The notes under the pieces: generated by a model
Database searches by the model: none
Seen by the model: the letters and a program-made list of their open reading frames with translations, nothing else
Told to the model about the DNA's origin: nothing
Program-made: the position numbers and the translations under genes
DNA from: Ixodes scapularis
Taxonomy: Eukaryota; Arthropoda; Arachnida; Ixodida; Ixodidae
DNA length: 64,000 bases
Assembly (NCBI RefSeq): GCF_016920785.2
Contig: NW_024609857.1
Location: 135,091,094 to 135,155,093, forward strand
Reading direction: 5' to 3'
Part shown: piece after piece, positions 10,990 through 19,521 of the stretch
Layout: each line of letters starts with the position of its first letter
Numbering within the stretch: the stretch's first letter is position 1

Positions 10990-11140
10990 ATAACGGGTCT
11001 ATTTTACCATTTAGGAATTCTTAAAGAGCACGTCAGGCCTTTTAGAAATTTTCGACGCACAGCTCACACCCCTCACATAGTTTTAAAGGGTACATCAAAA
11101 CATATAAGAAATCCTGGCGGGTACCGAAACGGATTTTTAA
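10990..11140. repeat. Diverged inverted-repeat pair, left copy
   Basis: CATTTAGGAATTCTT (about 11010), AGGCCTTTTAGAAATTTT (11036), TTTTAAAGGGTAC (11082) and AAATCCTGGCGGG (11108) recur in the same order, reverse-complemented, at 11545-11680. The two arms lie about 400 bp apart in opposite orientation. This may be the terminal region of a decayed DNA transposon or two independent insertions of one repeat. Confidence 0.55.
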
Positions 11141-11192
11141 TAAGGGATATATACAGGTAAACATTTTTATTGGAAATGCGGTAAATGCAGAT

Positions 11193-11207
11193 GGGGGGGG
11201 GGGGGTG
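11193..11207. repeat. Poly-G run
   Basis: A G-homopolymer of about 13 bases, liable to sequencing error. Confidence 0.8.
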
Positions 11208-11544
11208 CAGTTGGCGGAGAATGCAAGTGGTAGCACTTAGGCTTCCCTCTTTGTGTCAGTTCATGCGCCTCCCATTACCTCGAACTCTTCACATGGACCC
11301 CTTTTATAAGTCTGACAACAATAAAAATAAATGTACATGGCTAAGTACTCTGGGAAGAAGGCGCCATGTTAAAAGGTGTTCCTGGCTTGTTTGCCTCGAA
11401 ACAGCACGAGTTTTGTGGTTTGCTGTGCAAGTCGTGTGTAGAAGAAACTTTCCGTTACTTCCTTACGCGCTCGGTGAAAGAACAAACGATTGAGTGGTAT
11501 TATAAATTCATTAAAACTAAGAGTGGATTAGTTCCTTTATGTCT

Positions 11545-11680
11545 ATTGAGAATCATTGAGAATACGTATATGGAGCCGCCAGGATTTCTGAAGTACCCAT
11601 TAAAATTGTTTGATGTCTCTGAGATGTCCGTCAAAGTTTTCTATGGGGCCTTCCTGCCCTTGAAGGTTTCCTAAACGGTC
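11545..11680. repeat. Diverged inverted-repeat pair, right copy
   Basis: The reverse complement of this stretch reads CGTTTAGGAAACCTT, AGGCCCCATAGAAAACTTT, ATTTTAATGGGTACTTC, AGAAATCCTGGCGGC, matching the left copy at 10990-11140 block for block. The plus strand is open here (up to 11674), but the open frame is shared only because the DNA is similar. I do not regard it as a gene. Confidence 0.55.
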
Positions 11681-11739
11681 TAAGCTACCCGCCATAGCTA
11701 CGGGTTGAATTTGAGCAAGATGGTTCATATCGTGTGAAA

Positions 11740-11858
11740 TTAGCAGCTGAACATAAAATGACAGCCCCGACATAAAATAACAGCCACAGCGCCGACTCTT
11801 GGTTCCGCACCTGAGATCGTCACCTTACAAACGTAACAACTGGTGGCAGCGGTAGCAA
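11740..11858 (+). promoter_or_regulatory. Probable end of 5' LTR and primer-binding site
   Basis: TGGTGGCAGCGGTAGCAA (11841-11858) is the kind of TGG-starting sequence that follows the 5' LTR in gypsy elements and pairs with a tRNA 3' end. The preceding ACAAACGTAACA could be the LTR terminus. The LTR start was not resolved. Two near-copies of ACATAAAATGACAGCC lie at 11753-11785. Confidence 0.45.
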
Positions 11859-12047
11859 CGACTCCACGCAGAACATTTATCGCACTTGTGGGTGAGTGGC
11901 TGGCTTTTCCCTTTGAGTACACACCAGGCTTTACCTTCCAGGTTAAATAGTGTAAAACGAGTGTTTTGTTTTGTGGCTATCTGTGACGCAGCATTTCTTA
12001 CGGACTGCAACAGTAGTTTTGGGTATTAGACAGTGATTGAAACGTTC

Positions 12048-13500
12048 ATGGACATCAATTCGCCACTTGATACGTATCTGCGAGGAGTTAGGCGTGGATA
12101 TCAGGGGAGCAAAAAAAAATGCCGCTCAGTATGAAGGCAATGCTTGACTTTGGGGCAGGTAAGGCCGAGTTATCCGAGTGTTGGGAGGAAGTGCAGTGAA
12201 TAAACAAATTGGAAAGGGAACTGGAGGAACGGGAGCGGAGCGACCGACTCAAGTCGCAAGATGTGGAATTGAAATTTTAAGAGACGGAATTGAAATTCTA
12301 AGAGCGGGAGCTTGAGATGAGGAGGCTTTAACTCGAGTTGTGTAAAGAGAAGGGATGATCGGGAGGGAGTCCGGCGTCCAGCACAGGAGAAGGAAAGTCA
12401 CTTAAAATGAAGAACCTAATGCAACATTTTAAGATTGGCGAGGACGTTGGTTTGTTCCTGGTGAACATCGAGTGCACTAGCGAAAAGGTCGGGCTCGCTA
12501 GGCAAACTTGGCCGCAGCACCTCTTAACGCCCCTTCCTTGCCCGGCGGCGGACGATCTCGCAAGGCTCACGAAAGACGAAGCGGAGGACTATGCAAAGGC
12601 CAATTAATCAATCAATCAATAAAATCTTTATTGAACATCGCAGACATGTTGGGGGCGCAGACAAAAAGTCTATAAAAGGCTTGACTAAGGGTCTGCGCCC
12701 TCTTAGTCAAGCCTTTTAGAGGAGGTCAAAGCAATCCTCCTTAGAATGTATCGCCTTACCTCTGAGGCCTTTCGGCAGTGTTTTCGCAACGCTGAGAAAA
12801 AGCCGAACGAGTCATTCTTGGAGTTTACCTACAGTTTGAGGGCAATTCTGGTGGAATGGCTTAAAGGTGAAGACGTTCGCGGGGACCACGATAAACTAGT
12901 GGAGCATATTTGCCTAGAGCAGCTTTTGCGTCACCTCCCTGAGGAGACCCGCTTTTGGGTTCAGGATAAGCCGGATGTAAGGACTGTTCACAGGGCCGTG
13001 GAGCTGGCGGAAGAGTTTTCGACTCGCCGGCCCTTCGACGGCAAAGGTCACCCGCGAATAGAGAAAGCGTTTCACCCTGGCAAACGGGACGACGGGAGGT
13101 GGCCAGGGGGACGGTTTTGGAGAGGCGCGCGGCCTAAAAGGGTCCAGGGCAAAAACCGGAAGGAGCCAGCGTGGACGAAAGGCGAAGCAGGCGAAGGCGC
13201 CGATGGCAAGACAGATCACAAGAAAAAGAAGTCAATCGAGGCTTGCCGGCCCGTAACATGTGCTGTAACTGCGAAAAAGCTCCGTCATATCGCGCCCGAA
13301 TTCAGAGAGCCGAAGGTGGTCTTCGCCTACGTAAATGCTGGCGAAGTGAATCTCCAGTTACTAAAGTCATATCTGCGCAACCTACCGGTGAACGGCAGGC
13401 AGTGCCGATTGATTAGCGATTCGGTCGCCACTATGGATGTGATTCACCCCTCTTACGTAGACCCTACAAAGTTCAGGGGAGAATGGGCGTGGATTAAATA
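12048..13500 (+). pseudogene. SCAN-type gag of the Gmr1-like element
   Basis: An ATG at 12048 opens a Glu/Arg-rich coiled-coil-like start (KLERELEERERSDRL near 12210) broken by stops. At 12407-12600 the capsid begins (NLMQHFKIGEDVGLFL, then LLTPLPCPAADDLARL). After an insertion it resumes at 12746 with the SCAN-like core: FRQCFRNAEKKPNESFLEF, LVEHICLEQLLRHLPEET, WVQDKPDVRTVHRAVELAEE. A Lys/Arg/Gly-rich nucleic-acid-binding region follows. The CCHC zinc knuckle (about 13250-13310) is split over two frames (CCNCEK in one, HIAPEF in the next) and its last Cys is Phe. Gag packages the element RNA; this copy cannot. Confidence 0.78.
12602..12735. repeat. Short insertion in gag with a perfect 16-bp inverted repeat
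   Basis: The gag reading stops at DYAKA and resumes 134 bp later. The insert begins with an AATC tetranucleotide run and a TTTATTGAA word, like an inverted retroposon tail. It contains AAAAGGCTTGACTAAG (12674-12689) and its exact reverse complement at 12702-12717 around a 12-nt loop. Flanking words AAAGGCCAA and GAGGTCAA look like a diverged target duplication. Confidence 0.65.
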
Positions 13501-13933
13501 GGTGGTCGAAGAGCATGGCGTTTGCCTCCCTATCGCCAGGGTGCGCGTCGAGCGTCCTTTCGGAGCCCTTGAGATGGAAGCAGCCGTGTCGGCCAATCTC
13601 CCGCTCGGTTATCCGTACCTGTTTTCTCACGGGTCGGAGGAGCTGCTGCGGGAGAGAGGGCAAACGTTTTGCGAGGGAATCGTCCTGGCCTTAACTAGGG
13701 CCAAAGCCCGAGACTTGGCAGCAAAACTAGAGTACGGAAGTAGAGCAGACGTCCCCACCTGGAGAACCCCGCGTTCGAAAGCCTCGCGTTCGGCTGTCGA
13801 GGGTGACGCTGGCGCTTCCAATCCAGAGAGGCGAAAAGAAGTAGAAACACTGGTAGGGGAAACCTTCGAAGAGAAGGCTGAAGGATGTCTCGACATGGAG
13901 CGTTCCGAAGTCCAATGTGGTACCCCCAAGTAG
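13330..13933 (+). pseudogene. Aspartic protease region of the Gmr1-like element
   Basis: After the zinc knuckle the frame reads VFAYVNAGEVNLQLL and then LISDSVATMDVIHPSYV near 13410-13455. The retroviral-type protease active site Asp-Ser-Gly-Ala is seen as DSVAT, with the essential Gly lost. A stop at 13499-13501 divides it from a frame that continues GVCLPIARVRVERPFGALEMEAAVSANLPL to 13650 and then a linker rich in Glu and Lys to 13933. The protease would process the polyprotein; it is inactive here. Confidence 0.65.
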
Positions 13934-13939
13934 AATGAA

Positions 13940-15030
13940 TTGCAGAAACTGTTGGGTGTCGATCGCGATTCCCTGATCGCACAACAGGAAGGACACCCCA
14001 CAATTAAGGATCTAAGGTCGAGAACGGAAGAAGGAGTCTCCCGACGGAATGTAGCTTTCCAAAAAAAAGGAAAGGGGTGTGGTATCGTAAGTAATAAAGA
14101 CCGAAAGGGCATTGCGTTTGATCAGATTGTGGTGCCTGCAAAATACCGGCGCGACCTCATCCTCCTAGCACATGGCACTTCATGGTAAGGACACTTGGGA
14201 GTAAGAACGACAAAAAATCGCCTTCTCTAGGAGTATTAGTGGCCTGGGTGCTATAAAAAGGTCGATGAGGTCGCCCGATCCTGCAACACGTGTCAACGAA
14301 TCGGAAAATCGCATCACAAGAACAAGGCACCGCTAAAGCTCGTGCCAATAATCACGAAACCCTTTCACCGTTTGGTGATCGACACTTTTGTTTTGGCCCC
14401 CTCCCTATTACACAGTTAGAATACCGCCACATCCAGACGATTCTTTGCCCCGAGACGAAGTTTCCCAAAGCAATCCCGCTAAAGGATCTCAGCTATGTGG
14501 AGGTGGTGAACGCGTTGCTTTCAGTGTTCGCTCGCGTTGGATTTCCCGCCGAAACCCAAAGCGACCGAGGAAGTGTGTTCTCCAGTGCTCTGACTGCTAC
14601 GTTTTTGGGGTCTACCACCTACACTCCTACAGCGCAGAAAAGTGGCATTCAGTGATGAAACGTGTACTGCGAGCATTGTGTTATGAGCACAAGACTGACT
14701 GGGAGGCAAGCCTCCCAGCCACAATGTTTGCATTGAGATCCGTGCCACATGACGCAACTGGTTTTAGCCCCGCCGAGCTAGTATACGGCCGATTTTTGGG
14801 ATCTCCGCTCCCAATGCTAAGAGAGTCATGGAAAGGTTACGGGGAAGACCCTACTGTAGTGGAGTACGTGCTCGAGCTTCTTGATTGCCTGAACCACAGT
14901 CGAAGTATTGCCGAAAGTAATATGAAGGAGGATCAGGTGAAGGGGAAGCGGTATTACGACCAAACCGCTAAGCCGCGAACCTTTTCCGTGGGCGACAAGG
15001 TGATGTGTTGCATAAACTTTCGGAAGTGAA
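13940..15030 (+). pseudogene. Integrase of the Gmr1-like element, upstream of RT
   Basis: A histidine pair in LLAHGTSW and GHLGVRTTKNRLL (14168-14225) and CNTCQRIGK (Cys codons 14282-14293) form the HHCC zinc finger. The core follows with LVIDTFVLAP (first Asp codon 14381-14383) and QSDRGSVFSS (second Asp, 14563-14565). The region with the third acidic residue (about 14640-14665) is destroyed by a frameshift. A second frame then gives VLRALCYEHKTDWEASLPAT, the typical DATGFSPAELVYGR and FSVGDKVM, the end of the domain. Integrase inserts the DNA copy; its location before RT sets the clade. Confidence 0.78.
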
Positions 15031-15116
15031 CTCTACATTGCGAGCACGGCGAGAAACGTAAAATCCAGAGAGTAAATCACAGCAATATAATAAAGCTGTA
15101 CCGGCAACATAAGACT

Positions 15117-16240
15117 GTGATGAGCTTGACGGTAAATAACCCTGAGGAAGTCAGCGTAGAGTTTCCCGAGATTAGTGAATACCCGATAGCGTGCTCGGTC
15201 GAACAGGTACTCGAGAAGACTGTTGTGGCGGCTGATTTGGAACCGCGACAACGAAGCGATCTGAAGACGCTTCTTTGGGAGTTTGTATATCATTTCAATA
15301 AGAGTAAGCCAGGAATGACCGATCTGGTACTTTACGACACCGAGCTTACCACCGAGCAGCCCGTGCGGTAAAAGCCCTACCGAGTCTCGCCCGGACAAAG
15401 GGAGATCATGGAGCGGGAAGTGAAGTGCATGCTTGCTCTGGGTTGATTGAAGCAGCAGAGAGTGAATTCACTTCTCTTTGATACTTGTGGAGGTACCGGG
15501 AAAAGAACCTCGCCCGTGCATTAAGTAGCGGCGCCGCAACCTTATCAACAAAGATCAGACGTATCCAAATCCCAATATTGAAGAACGGGTGGAGATGGCT
15601 AGCGCTGTTAAGTATTTCTCCACGTTGGACCTCGTTCGAGGCTACTGGAAGGTCCCTCTTTCAGAGAGAGCGAGCCGGTATGCCACTTTCATATCCCCCT
15701 TTGGAACGTTCCGGCCTCGTGTCCTCAGTTTCGGCCTCAATAATGCACCGTTTTGCTTCTCAAGCTTCATGGATCGGGTGCTCCGAGGTCTAAAGGAGTT
15801 TGCGGTTCCGTACTTGGACGACATCGCAGTGTTTTCCGAGCCCTGGGACGAACACCTTGCACATCTTCGGGCTGTCTTCGAACGACTCCGGGATGCAGGC
15901 CTCAGCTTAAAGACGGAAAGTGTCAGTTGGGAAGGGCAGAAGTAGCATACTTGGGACACGTAAAAGGTCGCGGGTGCCGCCGACCGTCCGAGGTAAAGCT
16001 TGCAGCAATCGAGGAGTTTCCTGAACCGCTCCCAAAAAAACCGACGTTAGGTCTTTTCTAGGCATTGCATGATACTACTAACGCTACATCCAAAATTATT
16101 AGGATGTTGCTAGCCCACTCACTGACGCCGTCCGAGAGACACAGCCTCAAGAAGTTTGTTGGGATGATCGAAAAGAGCAGGTTTTTCGCGCTTTGCAGCC
16201 AAACTGATTTTGGCCTGCCAGCTCTGCGGGAAATGTCAAT
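15117..16240 (+). pseudogene. Reverse transcriptase and connection region of the Gmr1-like element
   Basis: A lead-in (LTVNNPEEVSVEFPEI) and linker end at 15371. The RT core reads YFSTLDLVRGYWKVPL (motif A Asp, 15628-15630), SFGLNNAPFCFSSFMDRVL (motif B) and VPYLDDIAVFSE (YLDD, codons 15811-15822). After a frameshift near 15945 the text YLGHVKGRGCRRPSEVK and FLGIA..YY..RYI..NY (16050-16095, with stops) continues to SPLTDAVRETQPQEVCW near 16115-16160 and RALQ. It stops making sense near 16240, before the catalytic part of RNase H. Catalytic Asp residues are kept. Confidence 0.8.
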
Positions 16241-16249
16241 TCCACTCTT

Positions 16250-17640
16250 TTAAACCTAGACACCCACGTTAGTGTGAACCTGAAAAAGGCGCCAACAGAG
16301 AGGAAACACGAGACTTGGTCTTTTTTGTATGCACCCACTTCGTTTGCTGAGAACATACATACAAGGCACACGTTATTGTACATTCATTGGAACGGCATAA
16401 TTTATGATGAGCATTTTTTATATAACTTCGAGCATTTAGAGAATATATTCAATATAATGTGTCGGACATAAATGGTTGCTATGAACTATCCTATACATTT
16501 AAAAATTACCTGATATCACAAATGCAGTAGAGCAGGGTGGGGCTGTACTGCATCAATTACAAATTTTTAACCAATTAAGAGTTGTCATTTATTGCTTTTT
16601 TTACTATTGGCTGTTATTCTTTGACAGGAAGAATAACTGGGCGAGTTGTTACGATGGTAGTCGTTCAACTCCATCGAATATTCAGGTTCTTTTCGCATTC
16701 TTTTATGCTTTGCTTTTTAGAGCTGCTCTGCTTTTTTGTAGCGGTATTCGCAGCCACTAAAAAACGTGGCATCCAAACTCACTTTGTTTACATCACACAA
16801 TCGTAAACTCGGAAAGTGTGCTGCTTCGGCACACGCGAAGAGACCGCTCGTCTCTACGGCACAAGCATAAGCACAGGCAAGAAATCATGCTGCTCGCTCT
16901 TGAAACGTTTTTCTCGCTCCCGCTTTATGAAACAAATCGGTGGCGAGAGTCTGTTGGGGCGACACGTCAGAACTAGGATGACCTGTGATTGCTTGAACTG
17001 CCGTCAGACTGCACTTGAACGCTCCGCAAAAGCGTCGTCGGACGATCGAGGTCCTCGGTTTTGCCGCACGCAAGTCGTTCTCACTCTGCGGAGCGAGTCA
17101 TAGGTTTTGAAGGCACGCTCCTTTCAAATTTCAAATAGCACCGTGCAGCGCATCATTAGAATCAAGCATAGCTTAGGAAGCACAAGGCACACAACAAAGT
17201 TTGAAACAGCGGCGCACTTCGCAGAAACAAAAGAAACTTGCTCACCGGCGCTTGCACCAGTCGGTCATGGGCTGTCCGCAAGTTACGGGCCTTGGTAAGA
17301 GGCCGTGCCTCCCAGCTCTCAGTCATTGCTTTTTTCTAATCTTGAACATGTCATTCGTGAGGAAGATATCTAGAATATCCGCTAAAACGGCGAAAACGTA
17401 AAAGGGAGCGACTCTCGAAGCCCCCTGAACTACAACGGCAGCCCAACGGAAGCCGATTGGAATTGCGATAATCTTGCGCCGCCTTCGAAAATATTTTTTT
17501 CCTTTTTTTTTTTTTAAACGAAATTAGGGAAATTATTATTATATTAAAAGTAATAATTTTACCATAATATTGTTCTATAAAATCAACAAAAATATTCAAT
17601 CTTAGGTTTTATCTATACTTTAGGTTTTCTTTTTCAGTGT
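16250..17640. other. Unassigned intergenic DNA
   Basis: AT-rich to about 16800, then a moderately GC-rich stretch with several short open frames on both strands (16816-17300) but no recognisable motif. Between 17495 and 17600 it is T-rich and AT-rich. No 3' LTR matching 11740-11840 was found here. Confidence 0.45.
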
Positions 17641-17689
17641 AAAACAGAAACTATCTCAAGCAACTTTTCCTTCGTAGTAGTCGCTTCCG

Positions 17690-17850
17690 CGTGTGTGTGT
17701 GCGTGCATGCGCCCTTGCTTGTGTGCAGGTGTGGATGCATCTCCATGCTTGTGAGCGCGTGCGCCTGTGCTTGTGCCCGCGTGTGCGTCTGCGCGTGTGC
17801 ATGCGTGCGTACGCGCGTGCGCGCGTGTATATTTTTGTCTGCGCTCGCGG
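17690..17850. repeat. (GT/GC)n alternating purine-pyrimidine tract
   Basis: About 160 bp of mostly alternating G/T and G/C dinucleotides (GTGTGTGCGTGCATGCGC..). Such runs can adopt Z-DNA. The frames through it (Cys/Val/Arg or His/Ala/Thr-rich) are artefacts of the repeat. Confidence 0.85.
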
Positions 17851-17941
17851 AAGCATTTGTGTTTGTGCGTTCCATTGAACTCCGCCAGCAAGAACACCAA
17901 CTGGATGTCCGCGGACACTGTAAGAAACACCAAATGATTTG

Positions 17942-17979
17942 TTATTATTATTATCATCTTAATTATTATTATTATTATT
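17942..17979. repeat. (TTA)n microsatellite
   Basis: Trinucleotide TTA repeats with a short interruption (TCATCTTAA). Confidence 0.85.
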
Positions 17980-18816
17980 GAAACATCGCAGCGCGAAATC
18001 CAGTGGTTCTTTCTAACTCTGCAGTAAACACTGGTTGACTGAGGAATTGAGTTTTATTTTTGCCGGTCATGATTTGAGATAGATGCCAATCGGAATCTTC
18101 CATAAGTAGGGCGAACATTCGTTGCTCTTCTAAAGATTGCGCTTCGAACGTACCTCGAGAAGTCCGACGCCTTAATTGCATCGATTTCAGCAGTTTGGTC
18201 ACTAATCTGATCAGTTCAATTACAGTATCTGCTATGACCAATTAAACTAAGACATATATAGGCCTATTAATTTGTTATGACGACGATTTACGCCGGTATT
18301 GCAGGTGACCTAAACCTTATGCAATTTTCAATAGAAAATGTTTGCACTTGAAGTGGAAAGCTCGAGATTCTTCTTTTAGACAAAGGAGAGACTCGTACAT
18401 GAGTCCAAGCCTTTAGCAAAGTGGTAAGTTTTGAAAAACAAACGCTTCCTTCTTTTCTGGAGTGTTTCTCCGCAACACACCACGTAAGTGGAACAAAGTC
18501 GCATATTTATTAAAACACAAAGACTGCGAAGAGTTTAAGTGGAACAATATTTTTGAAACTAGAACAAATTCATTCGAAACAGGTGATCAGTCTGCTCCAA
18601 ATTCACGTGTTCCACAAAAAGAATCCATTATAGAAAGAAAAAAAAAACTTTCCATTTAAAACCTTTTGATCTGCTAAACATTTGTCAGGACTTAGTCAAA
18701 GTTAGTGAAACGCCAGCCTTATGCGGCAATTAACTGGAACCTAAGGGGAACCAGATTAAGAGTGAAAGCAAGCTAGGCTTTGTTTGGCCGGCTACGGTGT
18801 CTAGAAGGGAAGGTGT
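17980..18816. other. Unassigned intergenic DNA
   Basis: No gene or known repeat was recognised. Short open frames (17975-18241 minus, 18462-18659 plus) carry no motif. Confidence 0.45.
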
Positions 18817-18844
18817 CAGTAGGGTGTACTAGTACACCCTACTG
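18817..18844. repeat. 28-bp perfect palindrome
   Basis: The half-site CAGTAGGGTGTACT is followed directly by its exact reverse complement with no spacer. It sits just left of a CpG- and CCAAT-rich block. It could be a protein-binding dyad or the centre of a collapsed inverted repeat. Confidence 0.9.
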
Positions 18845-18849
18845 TCTGC

Positions 18850-19330
18850 ACAGGCGCGCCAAAGAAGGAACAGCCGGTCAAAATGATGTGGTGGCGCCTT
18901 CATCGTGACCGCCTGTAAAGCGCTGGATAAATTTGAATTTTATAAACAAGTACCGCCAGGCGGGTGACTGTTGGGACGCACTTGAGCCAAAAATGGGAAG
19001 CGTCGCCGCAAACCTAGTTTGTGGCGTGTCGCGGCGGCACGGCGCCGGCAACTGCAAAAGACCAGTGGGAGTGTGCTCACAAAGAGCGGCGTCTCCCCGG
19101 CGGTCGCCGCAGACCAATAGGAGGATGCGCGTCTGGATGTGGGATGCGCCGTGAGCCAAAAATCGCGAAGCGTCGCCGGCATCCAATAGGAGCGCCCGCT
19201 GCACGATTAAACGATGGCAGTATTTGGATAAGTCAGGACATTCAGAGCTTTAACCGCCCGGCTATGATGGCCCGGCGTCCACCCCCACCGGCAGGGACAC
19301 ACGGCCGTCGCGGGGCACCAGCAGTATAAT
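18850..19330. promoter_or_regulatory. CpG- and CCAAT-rich block, candidate promoter
   Basis: This is the most CpG-rich stretch in this part of the window. CCAATAGG occurs twice (about 19112 and 19185) and a related CCAGTGGG near 19061, the spacing and type expected of NF-Y sites. Two copies of a module reading GAGCCAAAAAT followed by GCGTCGCCG lie at about 18985 and 19152. No exon was recognised on either side, so the regulated gene, if any, is unknown; a GC-rich dispersed repeat is the alternative. Confidence 0.3.
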
Positions 19331-19411
19331 AGTCAAAGAAATGGCAGTGATTTCGGACTGCTTCCGAAGTTGGAACCACGGTGGAACCATTCAAACGTAG
19401 GTATTTTGTCC

Positions 19412-19521
19412 CTAGATAACAGAAAGTATAAAACAGAGAGAGGACGAAACACAGACGTTTTATACTTTCTGTTATATACTTTCTGTTTTATACTTTCTGT
19501 TTTATACTTTCTGTTATCTAG
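19412..19521. repeat. 23-bp inverted repeat enclosing TATACTTTCTGTT tandem copies
   Basis: CTAGATAACAGAAAGTATAA.. at 19412-19434 is the exact reverse complement of 19499-19521. Between them the word TATACTTTCTGTT(TT) is repeated about four times. The word ATTTTGTCCCT occurs on both sides (19403 and 19555), as if the block were an insertion with duplicated flanks. Confidence 0.75.

Larger units (their letters stand above)
11700..16240 (+). mobile_element. Gmr1-like Ty3/gypsy LTR retrotransposon, decayed
   Basis: Domain order from left to right is LTR remnant and primer site, SCAN-type gag with zinc-knuckle remnant, protease, integrase (zinc finger, DD core), then reverse transcriptase and the start of the connection domain. 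Integrase lying upstream of RT is opposite to ordinary Ty3/gypsy elements and is the known hallmark of the Gmr1 clade, whose gag is related to the vertebrate SCAN domain. Many stops and frameshifts, a foreign insertion in gag (12602-12735) and loss of RNase H and the 3' LTR show that it is dead. There is no envelope gene. Confidence 0.8.

Noticed and set aside
16250..16800. 3' LTR of the Gmr1-like element
   Set aside because: No stretch resembling 11740-11840 was found; the 3' end is missing.
17634..17981. Cys- or His-rich frames
   Set aside because: They come from the (GT/GC)n low-complexity tract on both strands.
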